A stretch of DNA of 64,000 nucleotides, from positions 1 to 64,000 of the forward strand of contig JBFELU010000005.1 in NCBI GenBank assembly GCA_041551965.1, in the 5' to 3' direction. The stretch comes from JBFELU01 sp041551965 (GTDB lineage: Bacteria; Actinomycetota; Acidimicrobiia; Spongiisociales; UBA11373). A program made the translations under genes and the position numbers. Below, piece by piece: positions 25,281 to 33,941 of this stretch. Below the pieces are notes generated by a model. The model was not told where the DNA came from. It worked only from the letters and a program-made list of their open reading frames with translations, and did not search any database. Position 1 is the first letter of the stretch. Each line of letters opens with the position of its first letter.

Positions 25281-26189
25281 TCACCCTGCCTCCATTCCCC
25301 CGATGAGTTCGGCGACCGAGGCCACACCGTGGCGGCGGCCGAAGCGGCGCATCTCCCGCAGGATCCGCCGGCCCGCCCTCGGCTCGGCGAAGTGAGCGGT
25401 GCCGACGGCCACCGCCGCCGCTCCCGCAAGCAGGTACTCGACGACGTCTGCGCCGGACCGCACTCCCCCGCATCCGACGATCGGCACCTCGGGGAGCGCC
25501 CGATGCACCTCGAGCACACAGCGCAGGGCGATCGGCTTCAGCGGGGGCCCGGACAGGCCGCCGATGACCCCCGACAGGCGCGGCCGCCGGGTCACCGGAT
25601 CGATGGCGGCGCCCCAGACCGTGTTGGTCAAGACGAGGAAGTCGGCGCCCGAATCGACGACGCCCGCGGCCACGGCCACGATATCGGCGGCATTCGGGGA
25701 CAGTTTGGCGCCGACCGGAAGCGAAACGGCGGCCCGCACCGCGGCGACGACCTCGGCCGAAGCCCCCGGATCGAGTGCGAACATGCCTTCCCCATCCAGG
25801 TTGGGGCACGAGAGGTTGACCTCGACCGCCGTCACCCCCGATTCGGCCAAGGCGGCGGCGACTCGGGCGAATTCTGCGGGCGTCTTGCCCACCGCCGAGC
25901 CCCATACCGGGACGCCCACGTCCTCCAGTCCCGGCCCGACCTCTCGGACCCAGGCATCGATGCCCGGGTTCTGGATGCCGATCCCGTTCAACATGCCGGC
26001 TCCCACGGGCGCCAGCCGCGGAGCAGGGCGGCCGGACCACGGCTCGCCGCTCACCGATTTGGCGACCGCCGCCCCGTAGTGCTCCAGAGCGCCGACGCGA
26101 ACGAAGTCGACCACCGACCCGACCGTTCCCGCAGCGGCAACGATTGGGCTTCGCAGATCCAGGCTCCCGAGTCGAGTGGTCAGGTCCAC
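25281..26189 (-). CDS. pyrD: Dihydroorotate dehydrogenase, class 1B-like
   Basis: Oxidises dihydroorotate with FMN. The 302 residues contain GMLNGIGIQNPGID and the catalytic Cys in VEVNLSCPN, which mark class 1, and the first motif is the class 1B form that normally works with the iron-sulfur/FAD subunit PyrK. No pyrK is next to it, which is unusual. Start chosen at GTG 26189, 13 nt after the pyrC stop; an in-frame extension to 26267 would overlap pyrC. Confidence 0.93.
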   Translation of the reverse strand: MDLTTRLGSLDLRSPIVAAAGTVGSVVDFVRVGALEHYGAAVAKSVSGEPWSGRPAPRLAPVGAGMLNGIGIQNPGIDAWVREVGPGLEDVGVPVWGSAVGKTPAEFARVAAALAESGVTAVEVNLSCPNLDGEGMFALDPGASAEVVAAVRAAVSLPVGAKLSPNAADIVAVAAGVVDSGADFLVLTNTVWGAAIDPVTRRPRLSGVIGGLSGPPLKPIALRCVLEVHRALPEVPIVGCGGVRSGADVVEYLLAGAAAVAVGTAHFAEPRAGRRILREMRRFGRRHGVASVAELIGGMEAG

Positions 26190-26202
26190 CGGACGCCCCC
26201 GA

Positions 26203-27483
26203 TCACCCGAGGACCTTGCCGTCGCGCACCGTGATCCGCCCCTCGAAGATCGTGTGGCGGACCGCACCCTTGAGCGTCCTCCCCCGGAAGGGGCTGTTTC
26301 GCGATTTGGAGACGAAGCCCTCCACGACGTGGGAAGCCTCCGGATCGATGACCACCACCGACGCCGGAGACCCCGCTCCGATCGGCCGCCCCTGGTCCTC
26401 GAGTCCCGCCAGCAGGGCCGGCGCCATTGACATCCTTGCGAACAGCGCCTCGGGTCCGAGACCGGTGGCGGTGAGCACGGCCCCCACGGCCGTCTCCAAG
26501 CCGATCACCCCGCGCGGGGCCTCCTCGAAAGGCACGTCCTTCTCGTGGGAGGCGTGCGGAGCGTGATCGGTCCCGATCATGTCGATCGTGCCGTCGGACA
26601 ATGCCTCCCGCACCGCCGCCACGTCCTCCGACCGGCGCAGCGGCGGATACATCTTGTAGGCCGAGTCGGTGGACAGCGCTGCTGTGTGGTCGAAGAACAG
26701 GTGGTGCGGCGTCACCTCCGCGGTCACCGGGAGACCGTCGGCCTTGGCCTCGCGCACGAGCGCCACCGTGCCGGCCGTCGACACGTGCTGCACGTGGTAC
26801 GAGGCTCCGGTGAGACGGACCAGTGAGAGATCCCGGGCCACGACGGTCTCCTCCGCCTCCGCCGGGATCCCGGCCAATCCGAGCTCGGCGGAGACCACTC
26901 CCTCGTGGACGTGGCCGCCCCGGGTCAGCCCGGCATCCTCGGCGTGCTGTGCCACCACACCTCCCAGTTCGGCGAGGTATTCCATCGCCCGCCGCAGCAG
27001 GCCGGCGTCGGCCACCGAATCACCGTCGTCGGTGAAGATGCGGACACCGGCCTTCCACAGTTCGTCGAGATGGGCGAGATGCTCACCGGAGCGCCCGGCG
27101 CTGATGCAGCCGGCGGACACAACCCGGACCAACCCGGTCCTGCGGCCCTGCTCGGCCACGAATCGTGCCAGATGCCCTGCGTCGATCGGCGGATCGGTGT
27201 TGGGCATGGCCACGACAGCGGTGAACCCGCCGACCGCCGCGGCCCGGGACCCGGACGCAACGTCTTCCTTCCACTCCCAGCCCGGCTCACGCAGGTGGGT
27301 GTGTGGATCGACGAGCCCCGGACCGACCCAGCATCCCACGCAGTCGAGCGCTTCCCCCGACACGTCGAGGCCCGGTCCCACCTCGACGACGACGCCGTTG
27401 CGAATGTGGACGTCGGCCTCTGTCATGCCCCCGGGAGTCAGCACTCGGCCCCCCCTCAGGGTCAGGTCGTGTCCCTCACTCAT
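26203..27483 (-). CDS. pyrC: Dihydroorotase
   Basis: Cyclises carbamoyl aspartate. Class I amidohydrolase of 426 residues with the metal ligands in DPHTHLREPG near 60, AMPNTDPP, and TDHAPH near 310. The ATG at 27483 overlaps the end of pyrB by 8 nt (ATGAGTGA). Confidence 0.95.
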   Translation of the reverse strand: MSEGHDLTLRGGRVLTPGGMTEADVHIRNGVVVEVGPGLDVSGEALDCVGCWVGPGLVDPHTHLREPGWEWKEDVASGSRAAAVGGFTAVVAMPNTDPPIDAGHLARFVAEQGRRTGLVRVVSAGCISAGRSGEHLAHLDELWKAGVRIFTDDGDSVADAGLLRRAMEYLAELGGVVAQHAEDAGLTRGGHVHEGVVSAELGLAGIPAEAEETVVARDLSLVRLTGASYHVQHVSTAGTVALVREAKADGLPVTAEVTPHHLFFDHTAALSTDSAYKMYPPLRRSEDVAAVREALSDGTIDMIGTDHAPHASHEKDVPFEEAPRGVIGLETAVGAVLTATGLGPEALFARMSMAPALLAGLEDQGRPIGAGSPASVVVIDPEASHVVEGFVSKSRNSPFRGRTLKGAVRHTIFEGRITVRDGKVLG

Positions 27484-28393
27484 CGAGTTCACCTCCCAGC
27501 AGCCGATACAGCACCGCCATGCGCACGGCGACACCCATCCTCACCTGATCCAGCACCTGCGACCTGGGATCGTCCGCCACGTCGTCGCCGATCTCCACCC
27601 CCCGATTCATCGGCCCGGGGTGCATGACGATCGCCTCCGGGCGCAGCCGTTCGAAGCGCTCCCGCGTCAGGCCGTACCGCTCCACGTACTCGGGGAGAGA
27701 CGGGAACACAGACGCCCCGCCCCTTTCCCGTTGAACCCGCAGCAAGTACACGACGTCGACCTCTCCGATCACCTCGTCGAGGGAGCCGGAAGCGACCGCC
27801 GGCCAACCGTCCATCGTCACCGGCAGCAGGGTGCGCGGCGCCACACACGTCACGCGGGCACCGAGCGCGGCAAACGCCAGGACGTTGGAGCGGGCGACTC
27901 GCGAGTGGCGGATGTCGCCGACGATGGCGATGTCGAGACCCTCCAGCTTGCCGAAGTGGCGCCGAATCGTGAGAGCATCGAGCAACGCCTGCGTCGGGTG
28001 CTGGTGAGCACCATCGCCGCCGTTGACGATCGGCACCGAGGTCCAGTCGGCCACTCGCCGGGCGGCACCGACGGCCTTGTGCCGGATGACCATGAGATCC
28101 GAACCCATGGCCTCGAGGGTCAGCACGGTGTCCTTCAGGCTCTCGCCCTTCGACAGCGATGAAGTCCCGGGCGAGAAGCTCATGGTGTCGGCCGAGAGGG
28201 CCTTGGCAGCCCGCTCGAACGACAGTCGCGTTCGAGTGGACGGCTCGAAGAAGACGGTGGCCACCGTCTTGCCCCGCAATGCGGGGACTTTGGGAATGGA
28301 TCGGTCGAGGACCTCGACGAAGCCGTCGGCGTCGTCGAGGATGCCCTCGAGTTCCTCACGGGTCGTCCCTTCGATTCCGAGAAGATGCTTCAT
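27476..28393 (-). CDS. pyrB: Aspartate carbamoyltransferase, catalytic chain
   Basis: Commits aspartate and carbamoyl phosphate to pyrimidines. 305 residues with the carbamoyl-phosphate motif FFEPSTRTRLSFE near 50, HPTQALLDAL and the C-terminal HPGPMNRG. Overlaps pyrR by four bases. No pyrI is present. Confidence 0.96.
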   Translation of the reverse strand: MKHLLGIEGTTREELEGILDDADGFVEVLDRSIPKVPALRGKTVATVFFEPSTRTRLSFERAAKALSADTMSFSPGTSSLSKGESLKDTVLTLEAMGSDLMVIRHKAVGAARRVADWTSVPIVNGGDGAHQHPTQALLDALTIRRHFGKLEGLDIAIVGDIRHSRVARSNVLAFAALGARVTCVAPRTLLPVTMDGWPAVASGSLDEVIGEVDVVYLLRVQRERGGASVFPSLPEYVERYGLTRERFERLRPEAIVMHPGPMNRGVEIGDDVADDPRSQVLDQVRMGVAVRMAVLYRLLGGELDE

Positions 28394-28905
28394 CCGGCCT
28401 CCTCGATGCTCACCCCGTCGCTGCCGTCGACCTCGACGACTCGAACGGCCACCCGTTCGGTCGTCGACGTGGGCAGGTTCTTCCCGACGTAGTCGGCCCT
28501 GATGGGCAACTCCCGATGGCCCCGGTCGACGAGCACCGCCAGCTCGACCCGCCTCGGCCGTCCCAGATCCGTGAGCGAGTCGAGAGCAGCCCGCACCGTT
28601 CGCCCGGTGAACAACACATCGTCGACCAGCACCACGACCCGATCATCGATCTCGACCGGGATCGAGGTCTCGCCGACCACCGGCGTCGGCCTCATGCCCA
28701 CGTCGTCCCGGTACAGGGCGATGTCGAGCACACCCACCGGCACCTCGACGTCCTCCAGTTCTGACAGCACTGCGGCCAGCCGTTCGGCCAGGGGAACGCC
28801 GCGGGTGTGGATGCCCACCAGCACCACATCACCGACCCCTCGATTCCGCTCGACGATCTCATGGGCGATGCGACGCACGGCCCGGCCCACGTCGCCCGCC
28901 TCCAT
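28390..28905 (-). CDS. pyrR: Pyrimidine operon regulator / uracil phosphoribosyltransferase
   Basis: Binds pyr mRNA with UMP and can form UMP from uracil and PRPP. 171 residues with the PRPP loop VVLVDDVLFTGRTVRAALD near 95 and the conserved RIAHEI at the N-terminus. Two starts are possible. I choose ATG 28905 because it forms TGATG with the stop of an upstream 18-codon leader ORF; ATG 28917 would add four residues. First gene of pyrR-pyrB-pyrC-pyrD-pyrF. Confidence 0.94.
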   Translation of the reverse strand: MEAGDVGRAVRRIAHEIVERNRGVGDVVLVGIHTRGVPLAERLAAVLSELEDVEVPVGVLDIALYRDDVGMRPTPVVGETSIPVEIDDRVVVLVDDVLFTGRTVRAALDSLTDLGRPRRVELAVLVDRGHRELPIRADYVGKNLPTSTTERVAVRVVEVDGSDGVSIEEAG

Positions 28906-28961
28906 CACCTGCCGCATGGCAAAGAAAAGGCCGCCCGACGGGCGGCATGTCGATCGTTCAT
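28905..28961 (-). CDS. Leader peptide of the pyr operon (18 aa)
   Basis: A short ORF reading MNDRHAARRAAFSLPCGR. AAGGAG (28968-28973) lies 6 nt before its ATG, an ideal ribosome-binding site. The ORF runs through the whole terminator hairpin, its U-tract encodes Phe-Ser-Leu, and its TGA overlaps the pyrR ATG as TGATG. A PyrR-type RNA loop sits directly upstream of its ribosome-binding site. I infer a regulatory peptide whose translation matters more than its product. Confidence 0.6.
   Translation of the reverse strand: MNDRHAARRAAFSLPCGR
28921..28946 (-). terminator. Intrinsic terminator/attenuator before pyrR
   Basis: Arms GCCGCCC (minus, 28946-28940) and GGGCGGC (28936-28930) close a 3-nt loop and are followed by CTTTTCTTT. 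It lies inside the leader ORF, just upstream of pyrR, so it must be bypassed for pyr expression. Confidence 0.8.
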
Positions 28962-28974
28962 CTGCTTCTCCTTT

Positions 28975-28992
28975 CCGGCCTCACGGGACCGG
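28975..28992 (-). promoter_or_regulatory. PyrR-binding-loop-like RNA element
   Basis: The minus strand reads CCGGTCCCGTGAGGCCGG. It folds as CCGG/CCGG with an inner CC/GG pair, a bulged U and the loop CGUGA, matching the UCC-N-G-N-GA-GG pattern of PyrR binding loops. It ends 2 nt before the leader ORF Shine-Dalgarno sequence. Confidence 0.65.
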
Positions 28993-29013
28993 TCTTAAAG
29001 GACGGACGGCGTC

Positions 29014-29022
29014 ACCGTAGCA
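29014..29022 (-). promoter_or_regulatory. Candidate extended -10 promoter for the pyr operon
   Basis: TGCTACGGT on the minus strand is an extended -10 (TGn-TANNNT). A start near 29007 would include the PyrR loop in the leader. The -35 region is poor. It lies between the nusB stop and pyrR. Confidence 0.42.
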
Positions 29023-29031
29023 CGCCGGGGT

Positions 29032-29610
29032 TCACTCCAGACGCCGCGCCAGTTCCCCGAGGACGCCGTTGACGAACCGGCCGCTCTCCTGAGTCGAGTA
29101 GGCCTTGGCCAGCCGCACCGCTTCGGACACGACCACCGCCGGGGGCGTCGACGGGCGCCGGAGCAACTCGAAGAGAGCGAGACGGAGAATCGACCGATCG
29201 ACCGGTGGCATCCGGGCCACCGTCCAGCCGACGGCCGCTCCACCGATCGCCCGGTCGAGCTCGGCCCGCTCCTCCCACGTCCCCAGCGCCAGCCCGGCCG
29301 CCTCCTCGCCGAGGTCCTCGACGTTCGGTGGCCCGTCTCGCTGCTCGGCCGCATAGAGAGCAGCGAGGGCGTCGTCGCGTCGCAGCAGACGGCGCAGACG
29401 AGCCAGGCCCTCGGTGCCGACGCTGAGTGCCTCGAGGGCCGCGTCCCCGTGCCGGGCGGCGAAGCCGACCGGGTCGGCGGCGGCGTCCTCGATCAGCTCG
29501 GCGGCCTCCCACAGCGGCAGCGGCTCCGGCCCACCGAAGACCGTGGCCGGATCGGCCTCCCCCCGGGCGACCGCCGCCAGTTCCCCGGCGACGGATTCGA
29601 CGTCCTTCAC
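29032..29610 (-). CDS. nusB: Transcription antitermination factor NusB with N-terminal extension
   Basis: Binds boxA RNA with S10 during rRNA transcription. The NusB helical domain lies in the C-terminal part (about residues 75-192) with ALYAAEQRD, ARMPPVDRSILRLALFELL and PPAVVVSEAVRLAKAYSTQE, then FVNGVLGELAR. The first 70 residues have no counterpart in ordinary NusB (about 140 residues) and I do not recognise them. ATGA overlap with the efp stop. Confidence 0.88.
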   Translation of the reverse strand: MKDVESVAGELAAVARGEADPATVFGGPEPLPLWEAAELIEDAAADPVGFAARHGDAALEALSVGTEGLARLRRLLRRDDALAALYAAEQRDGPPNVEDLGEEAAGLALGTWEERAELDRAIGGAAVGWTVARMPPVDRSILRLALFELLRRPSTPPAVVVSEAVRLAKAYSTQESGRFVNGVLGELARRLE

Positions 29611-30167
29611 GAGACCCGGGTGATGTAGTCCCCGGTTCGGGTGTCGACCTTGATCCGATCACCCTCTTCCACGAAGAGCGGGGTCTGGACCACCAGACCC
29701 GTCTCCGTCGTCACCGGTTTGGTCGCCCCCGAGACCCGGTCGCCCTTGACGCCGGGCTCGGCCGCGACGACCTCTAGCTCCACCGAGGCGGCCAGGTCGA
29801 TCGTGATCGGGCGCTCCTGATAGATGCCCAACAGAACGGTGGCGCCCTCCACCAGATAATCGGCCGCCTGACCCACCTGATCCGCCGGGAGGGTCATCTG
29901 GGCGTAGGTCTCCCCGTCCATGAAGTGGAATCCGAGATCGTCCTGATACAAGAACTGGTGATCGCGCCGGTCGATCACGGCTTGCTGGACCGGCTCGTCG
30001 GCGCGGAACGTTCGGTCCACCACGGCGCCGGTCTGAAGGTTCTTGAGCTTCGTTCGCACGAAGGCCTTCCCCTTCCCCGGCTTCACGTGCTGGTACTCGA
30101 CGATCTGGAACACCCCGTCGTCCAGGTCGAGTGCCATCCCCGGCTTCACATCGTTGGTCGAAATCAT
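29607..30167 (-). CDS. efp: Elongation factor P
   Basis: Relieves ribosome stalling at proline stretches. 186 residues in three barrels, with ISTNDVKPGMAL at the start, the tip loop HVKPGKGKAF whose Lys near 32 is the modification position in many species, and the C-terminal GDRIKVDTRTGDYITRV. Overlaps pepQ and nusB by ATGA on both sides. Confidence 0.97.
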   Translation of the reverse strand: MISTNDVKPGMALDLDDGVFQIVEYQHVKPGKGKAFVRTKLKNLQTGAVVDRTFRADEPVQQAVIDRRDHQFLYQDDLGFHFMDGETYAQMTLPADQVGQAADYLVEGATVLLGIYQERPITIDLAASVELEVVAAEPGVKGDRVSGATKPVTTETGLVVQTPLFVEEGDRIKVDTRTGDYITRVS

Positions 30168-31228
30168 GTCGGCATCATCTCCCGTGGCGACTCCGTCAGG
30201 ACCTCCGGCCCGTCGGACGTGACCAGCACCATGTCCTCGATGCGAACACCGCCCTTCCCCGGCAGGTAGACACCGGGCTCGATCGTGATCACATTGCCGG
30301 CCTCGAGGCGATCCTCGTTGCCGCGGCGCACCCATGGTTCCTCGTGGATCTCGAGGCCGACCCCGTGACCGGTGCTGTGCAGGAAGTAATCCTCGTACCC
30401 GTAGGAGGCGAGCACGGCGCGGGCCGCCGCATCGACGTCGCCGCAGGACACTCCGGGGGCGACCGCCTCGATGGCGGCTTGCTGTGACTCGGACACGGCC
30501 CGATGGACGTCCACCAGGTCGGCATCCGGAACTCCACCCCGCCACACGGTACGGCTCATGTCGGAGTGGTAGCCGTCGACCACACAGCCGTAATCGAGGA
30601 GCAGCAGGCCAGGCTCCAGTCGGGCCGCACCGGTCCGGTGGTGCGGCACCGAAGCTCCCGAACCGACGGCGACGATCGGATCCCAACCCGCCGGATCGCC
30701 GCCGTGGCGGCGCATCGACGACACCAGGGCCCAGGCCAACTCGCGCTCCGAATCGGCGTCGGCCGTCAGGGCCTCCAATTCGGCGAAAGCGACATCGGTG
30801 GCTGCGGCCGCAGCCCGCAGTGCCGCCACCTCGGCCTCATCCTTGGTTCGGCGCAGGCGCTCCACCGAACCGGTGGTCGGCATCGGGCGGGTCGAGGTCT
30901 TGGCCTCGAGCGAACGAACAAAGCCCCACGTCACGGCGTCGGCTTCCACCGCTACCGTCTCCATGCCCCGGAGCACACCGTCGAGCGCGCCCATCACCTC
31001 GCCGGTGTACACCTCGAGGCGGGACTCGCTCAAGGCGTCGACGAGTGGCTCGGCTGCTTCCCCGTAGCGGCCGTCCGTCACGAACACCGATCCCCCGTCG
31101 GGATGCACGAGGAGGTAGCCGTTGCTCCCGGCGAACCCCCGCAGGTAGCGGAGGTGGGCCGGCCGGGTCACCAGCAGCGGGTCGCCGATGGACTCGGCGA
31201 GCGCGTCGACCCGTCCCTTGTGTTCCAT
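30164..31228 (-). CDS. Xaa-Pro aminopeptidase/dipeptidase (M24B family)
   Basis: Metallopeptidase that removes residues before proline. 354 residues with an N-terminal creatinase-like domain and a pita-bread domain whose five metal ligands are visible: two Asp in LLDYGCVVDGYHSDMSRT, His in STGHGVGLEIHE, and two Glu in TIEPGVYLPG and GVRIEDMV. I prefer ATG 31228 with AGGAG just upstream; ATG 31243 is also open. Pairing with efp is common and functionally suggestive, as both concern proline. Confidence 0.93.
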   Translation of the reverse strand: MEHKGRVDALAESIGDPLLVTRPAHLRYLRGFAGSNGYLLVHPDGGSVFVTDGRYGEAAEPLVDALSESRLEVYTGEVMGALDGVLRGMETVAVEADAVTWGFVRSLEAKTSTRPMPTTGSVERLRRTKDEAEVAALRAAAAATDVAFAELEALTADADSERELAWALVSSMRRHGGDPAGWDPIVAVGSGASVPHHRTGAARLEPGLLLLDYGCVVDGYHSDMSRTVWRGGVPDADLVDVHRAVSESQQAAIEAVAPGVSCGDVDAAARAVLASYGYEDYFLHSTGHGVGLEIHEEPWVRRGNEDRLEAGNVITIEPGVYLPGKGGVRIEDMVLVTSDGPEVLTESPREMMPT

Positions 31229-31235
31229 GTGGCTC

Positions 31236-32273
31236 CTATGCATCGATTCCGACCGCCGCGAGGGCGGCCTCTACGGTAGCGGGCGCCACGTGCTCCACCT
31301 TGGGGACGCCGATGGCGTCGAGGAGCACCATCCGCAGTCCCGTGGCATCACGCTTCTTGTCGAATCCGAGGAGGTCCCTCACCCGGCGGGGATCGGCGTC
31401 GGGCGCTGCGAGCGGCAACCCCAGGCGGGCGATCGCCTCGTTCTGACGCGCTTCATCGGCAAAACCGCACCGAATCGCCGATACTCGGCCCGCCGCCACC
31501 ATCCCCACCGCCACGGCCTCGCCGTGGGAGAGATCCAGCGCCACCTCGAGTGCGTGGCCGACGGTGTGGCCGTAGTTGAGGAAGGCCCGTTCGCCTCGCT
31601 CGGTGAAATCGCGCCCCACCACGTCCGCCTTCACCGCCACCGCCCGGACGACCACCTCCTCCAGATCCGCATCGAGGCCCTCCGTCTCGAGCAGGGCCAC
31701 GAGCCGCTCGTCTCCGATCATTCCCGCCTTGAGCGCCTCGGCCGCGCCTTGCCGCTTGAGGTCGGGGGGCAGGAGTTCGAGGACGTCGACGTCGATCACC
31801 ACCCTGGTGGGATGAGCGAAGGCGCCGACCAGGTTCTTGGCTCCCAGATTGACCCCGGTCTTCCCACCGACCGAGGCGTCCACCGCGCCGAGCAGTGTGG
31901 TCGGAACGTTCACGAACTCGATACCGCGCAGATAGGTCGCCGCGGCGAACCCGGCAGCATCGGTCAACGCTCCCCCGCCGACCCCGACGAGGACGTCGGA
32001 TCGATGCATGCCGAGATCGGCGAGCCATTGATACAACTCGGCGATGACCGGGAGTTCCTTGGCCGCCTCCCCATCGGGGAGGACTCTCACCTCGGAGCGT
32101 GCCCCGGCTTCCCGCAATGCCCCGGCGAGGCCCTCGGCCACGGCGACGACGGTCGGCTGGCAGGCCACCGCGACCGTCACCGATCTCCGGTCCGATCCCA
32201 GCACCGTGCCGGCATCCAGGAACGAGCGGCCCACGTGGATCTCGCTGGCGCCGGGGACCTCGATCACCGCCAC
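31236..32273 (-). CDS. aroB: 3-dehydroquinate synthase
   Basis: Second step of the shikimate pathway. 345 residues with VGVGGGALTDAAGFAAATYLRG, PTTLLGAVDASVGGKTGVN, and the zinc ligands including GHTVGHALE. Starts at GTG, overlapping aroK by 10 nt. Confidence 0.96.
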   Translation of the reverse strand: MAVIEVPGASEIHVGRSFLDAGTVLGSDRRSVTVAVACQPTVVAVAEGLAGALREAGARSEVRVLPDGEAAKELPVIAELYQWLADLGMHRSDVLVGVGGGALTDAAGFAAATYLRGIEFVNVPTTLLGAVDASVGGKTGVNLGAKNLVGAFAHPTRVVIDVDVLELLPPDLKRQGAAEALKAGMIGDERLVALLETEGLDADLEEVVVRAVAVKADVVGRDFTERGERAFLNYGHTVGHALEVALDLSHGEAVAVGMVAAGRVSAIRCGFADEARQNEAIARLGLPLAAPDADPRRVRDLLGFDKKRDATGLRMVLLDAIGVPKVEHVAPATVEAALAAVGIDA

Positions 32274-32764
32274 AACGCGAGGACCTCCTCGGCCACTTCA
32301 ACCGGAGTCCGTTCGTCCGTGGCGACCGTGAAGTGAGCGGCCGCCCGGTAGGCCTCCAGCCGTTCCGCCTCCAGGACGGCGAGAGAGCCCACCCGATCGG
32401 GCCCCGCCAGCAGCGGCCGATCGGCGGCCCCCTCGAGCCTGCCGGCCAGCGTCTCGGGAAGAGCCCGCAGCCACACCACCACCCCGTGCTCCCGCATCAC
32501 CGCGCGGTTCCCCGGTCGAAGCACGGCACCGCCCCCACAGGCCACCACGGCATCGCGACCCGCAACCGTCCTCACCGCCACACTCTCGAGGTCGCGGAAC
32601 GCCTCCTCACCGTCGTCGGCGAAGATCCGGCGCACCGATCGCCCCGCTGCGCCCTCCACGGTGTCGTCGAGGTCGACGAAGGGGCGGTCGGTCAGAGCGG
32701 CCACCAATCGGCCGATGGTCGTCTTGCCGGCACCCATCATGCCGGTCAACCAAAGCGTGATCAT
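32264..32764 (-). CDS. aroK: Shikimate kinase
   Basis: Phosphorylates shikimate with ATP. 166 residues with P-loop GMMGAGKTTIGR at 8-19, substrate-binding FVDLDD and CGGGAVLRP, and the lid region near RPLLAG. Overlaps the aroC stop by ATGA. Confidence 0.96.
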   Translation of the reverse strand: MITLWLTGMMGAGKTTIGRLVAALTDRPFVDLDDTVEGAAGRSVRRIFADDGEEAFRDLESVAVRTVAGRDAVVACGGGAVLRPGNRAVMREHGVVVWLRALPETLAGRLEGAADRPLLAGPDRVGSLAVLEAERLEAYRAAAHFTVATDERTPVEVAEEVLALWR

Positions 32765-33909
32765 GGGAAGCGCTCGAGGCGCCGCCGGTAATGCGCGACC
32801 GCGGCCGACAGATCTCCGACGGTGTCGCCGCCGAACTTACGCACGAGTTCGTCGGCGAAGACCCAGCAGACCATGTGCTCGGCCACCACCCCGGCTGCCG
32901 GAACGGCGCACACATCGCTGCGCTCCCGGATGGCCTTCTCCGGCTCACCGGTGGCGACGTCCACGGTCTGCAAGGCCCGCATGAGCGTGGAGAGCGGCTT
33001 CATGGCGGCCCGCACCCTCACCGGATCGCCCGTCGTCATCCCCCCTTCGATACCGCCGGCGCGATTGGAGACCCGGCGGGCCTCGCCCTCGACGAGCACG
33101 ATCTCATCGTGCGCCTCCGAGCCGCGGCGTGCCGCCGAAGCCAGCCCGTCACCGACCTCCACCGCCTTGATGGCGTGAATCGACATCAACGCCTCCGCCA
33201 AACGCGCATCGATGCGCCGGTCCCAGTGAACGTGGCTCCCCAGCCCCGGGATCACTCCGAAGGCCACGACCTCGACCACCCCGCCGAGCGTGTCGCGATC
33301 CTCCTTGGCCCGGTCGATCTCGGCCACCATCGCCTGCTCGACGTCGGCGTCGAGGGTTCGTACCGGTGAGGCGTCGATCCGGTCGGCGTCGTCGGGCCCG
33401 GGCACGAGGTCGGCGGCCACGCTCCCAATGCGCACCACGTGGCTGAGCACCGACGTCCCCACGGTCTCGAGCAGAGCCCTCGCCAGATACCCGGCCACGG
33501 CCCGGGCTGCGGTCTCGCGGGCGGAGGCTCGCTCCAGGATGTCCCGGGCGTCGTGGGAGTCGTACTTCTGCATGCCGGCCAGATCCGCATGCCCGGGGCG
33601 GGGCGCCGTCAACGGGCGCCGGGCCTCGCCGGGGCCAACGGCCATTTCTTCGACCCACTTGGGCCACTCGGTGTTTCGCACGACGACCGCCACCGGCCCG
33701 CCCAGAGTCCGTCCGAACCGCACACCCCCCAGGATCTCGAGCTCGTCCTCTTCGAGCGCCATGCGCCGCCCACGGCCGTAGCCGTGACGCCGACGAGCCA
33801 GTTCGGCCGCCAACCCATCGGACGACACCTCGAGACCGGCCGGGAGGCCCTCGACGATGGTCACGAGGCCCGGCCCGTGAGATTCACCCGCAGTCAGAAA
33901 ACGCAGCAT
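32761..33909 (-). CDS. aroC: Chorismate synthase
   Basis: Makes chorismate with reduced FMN. 382 residues with GESHGPGL near 8, RRHGYGRGRRM, RPGHADLAGMQKY and the C-terminal SDVCAVPAAGVVAEHM. The gene is preceded by the pilus operon (32-nt gap) and leads aroC-aroK-aroB; aroE is 10 kb away at 43583. Confidence 0.96.
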   Translation of the reverse strand: MLRFLTAGESHGPGLVTIVEGLPAGLEVSSDGLAAELARRRHGYGRGRRMALEEDELEILGGVRFGRTLGGPVAVVVRNTEWPKWVEEMAVGPGEARRPLTAPRPGHADLAGMQKYDSHDARDILERASARETAARAVAGYLARALLETVGTSVLSHVVRIGSVAADLVPGPDDADRIDASPVRTLDADVEQAMVAEIDRAKEDRDTLGGVVEVVAFGVIPGLGSHVHWDRRIDARLAEALMSIHAIKAVEVGDGLASAARRGSEAHDEIVLVEGEARRVSNRAGGIEGGMTTGDPVRVRAAMKPLSTLMRALQTVDVATGEPEKAIRERSDVCAVPAAGVVAEHMVCWVFADELVRKFGGDTVGDLSAAVAHYRRRLERFP

Positions 33910-33941
33910 GGACGCGGGGATGGTACTCCCCCGAGCCGGGG

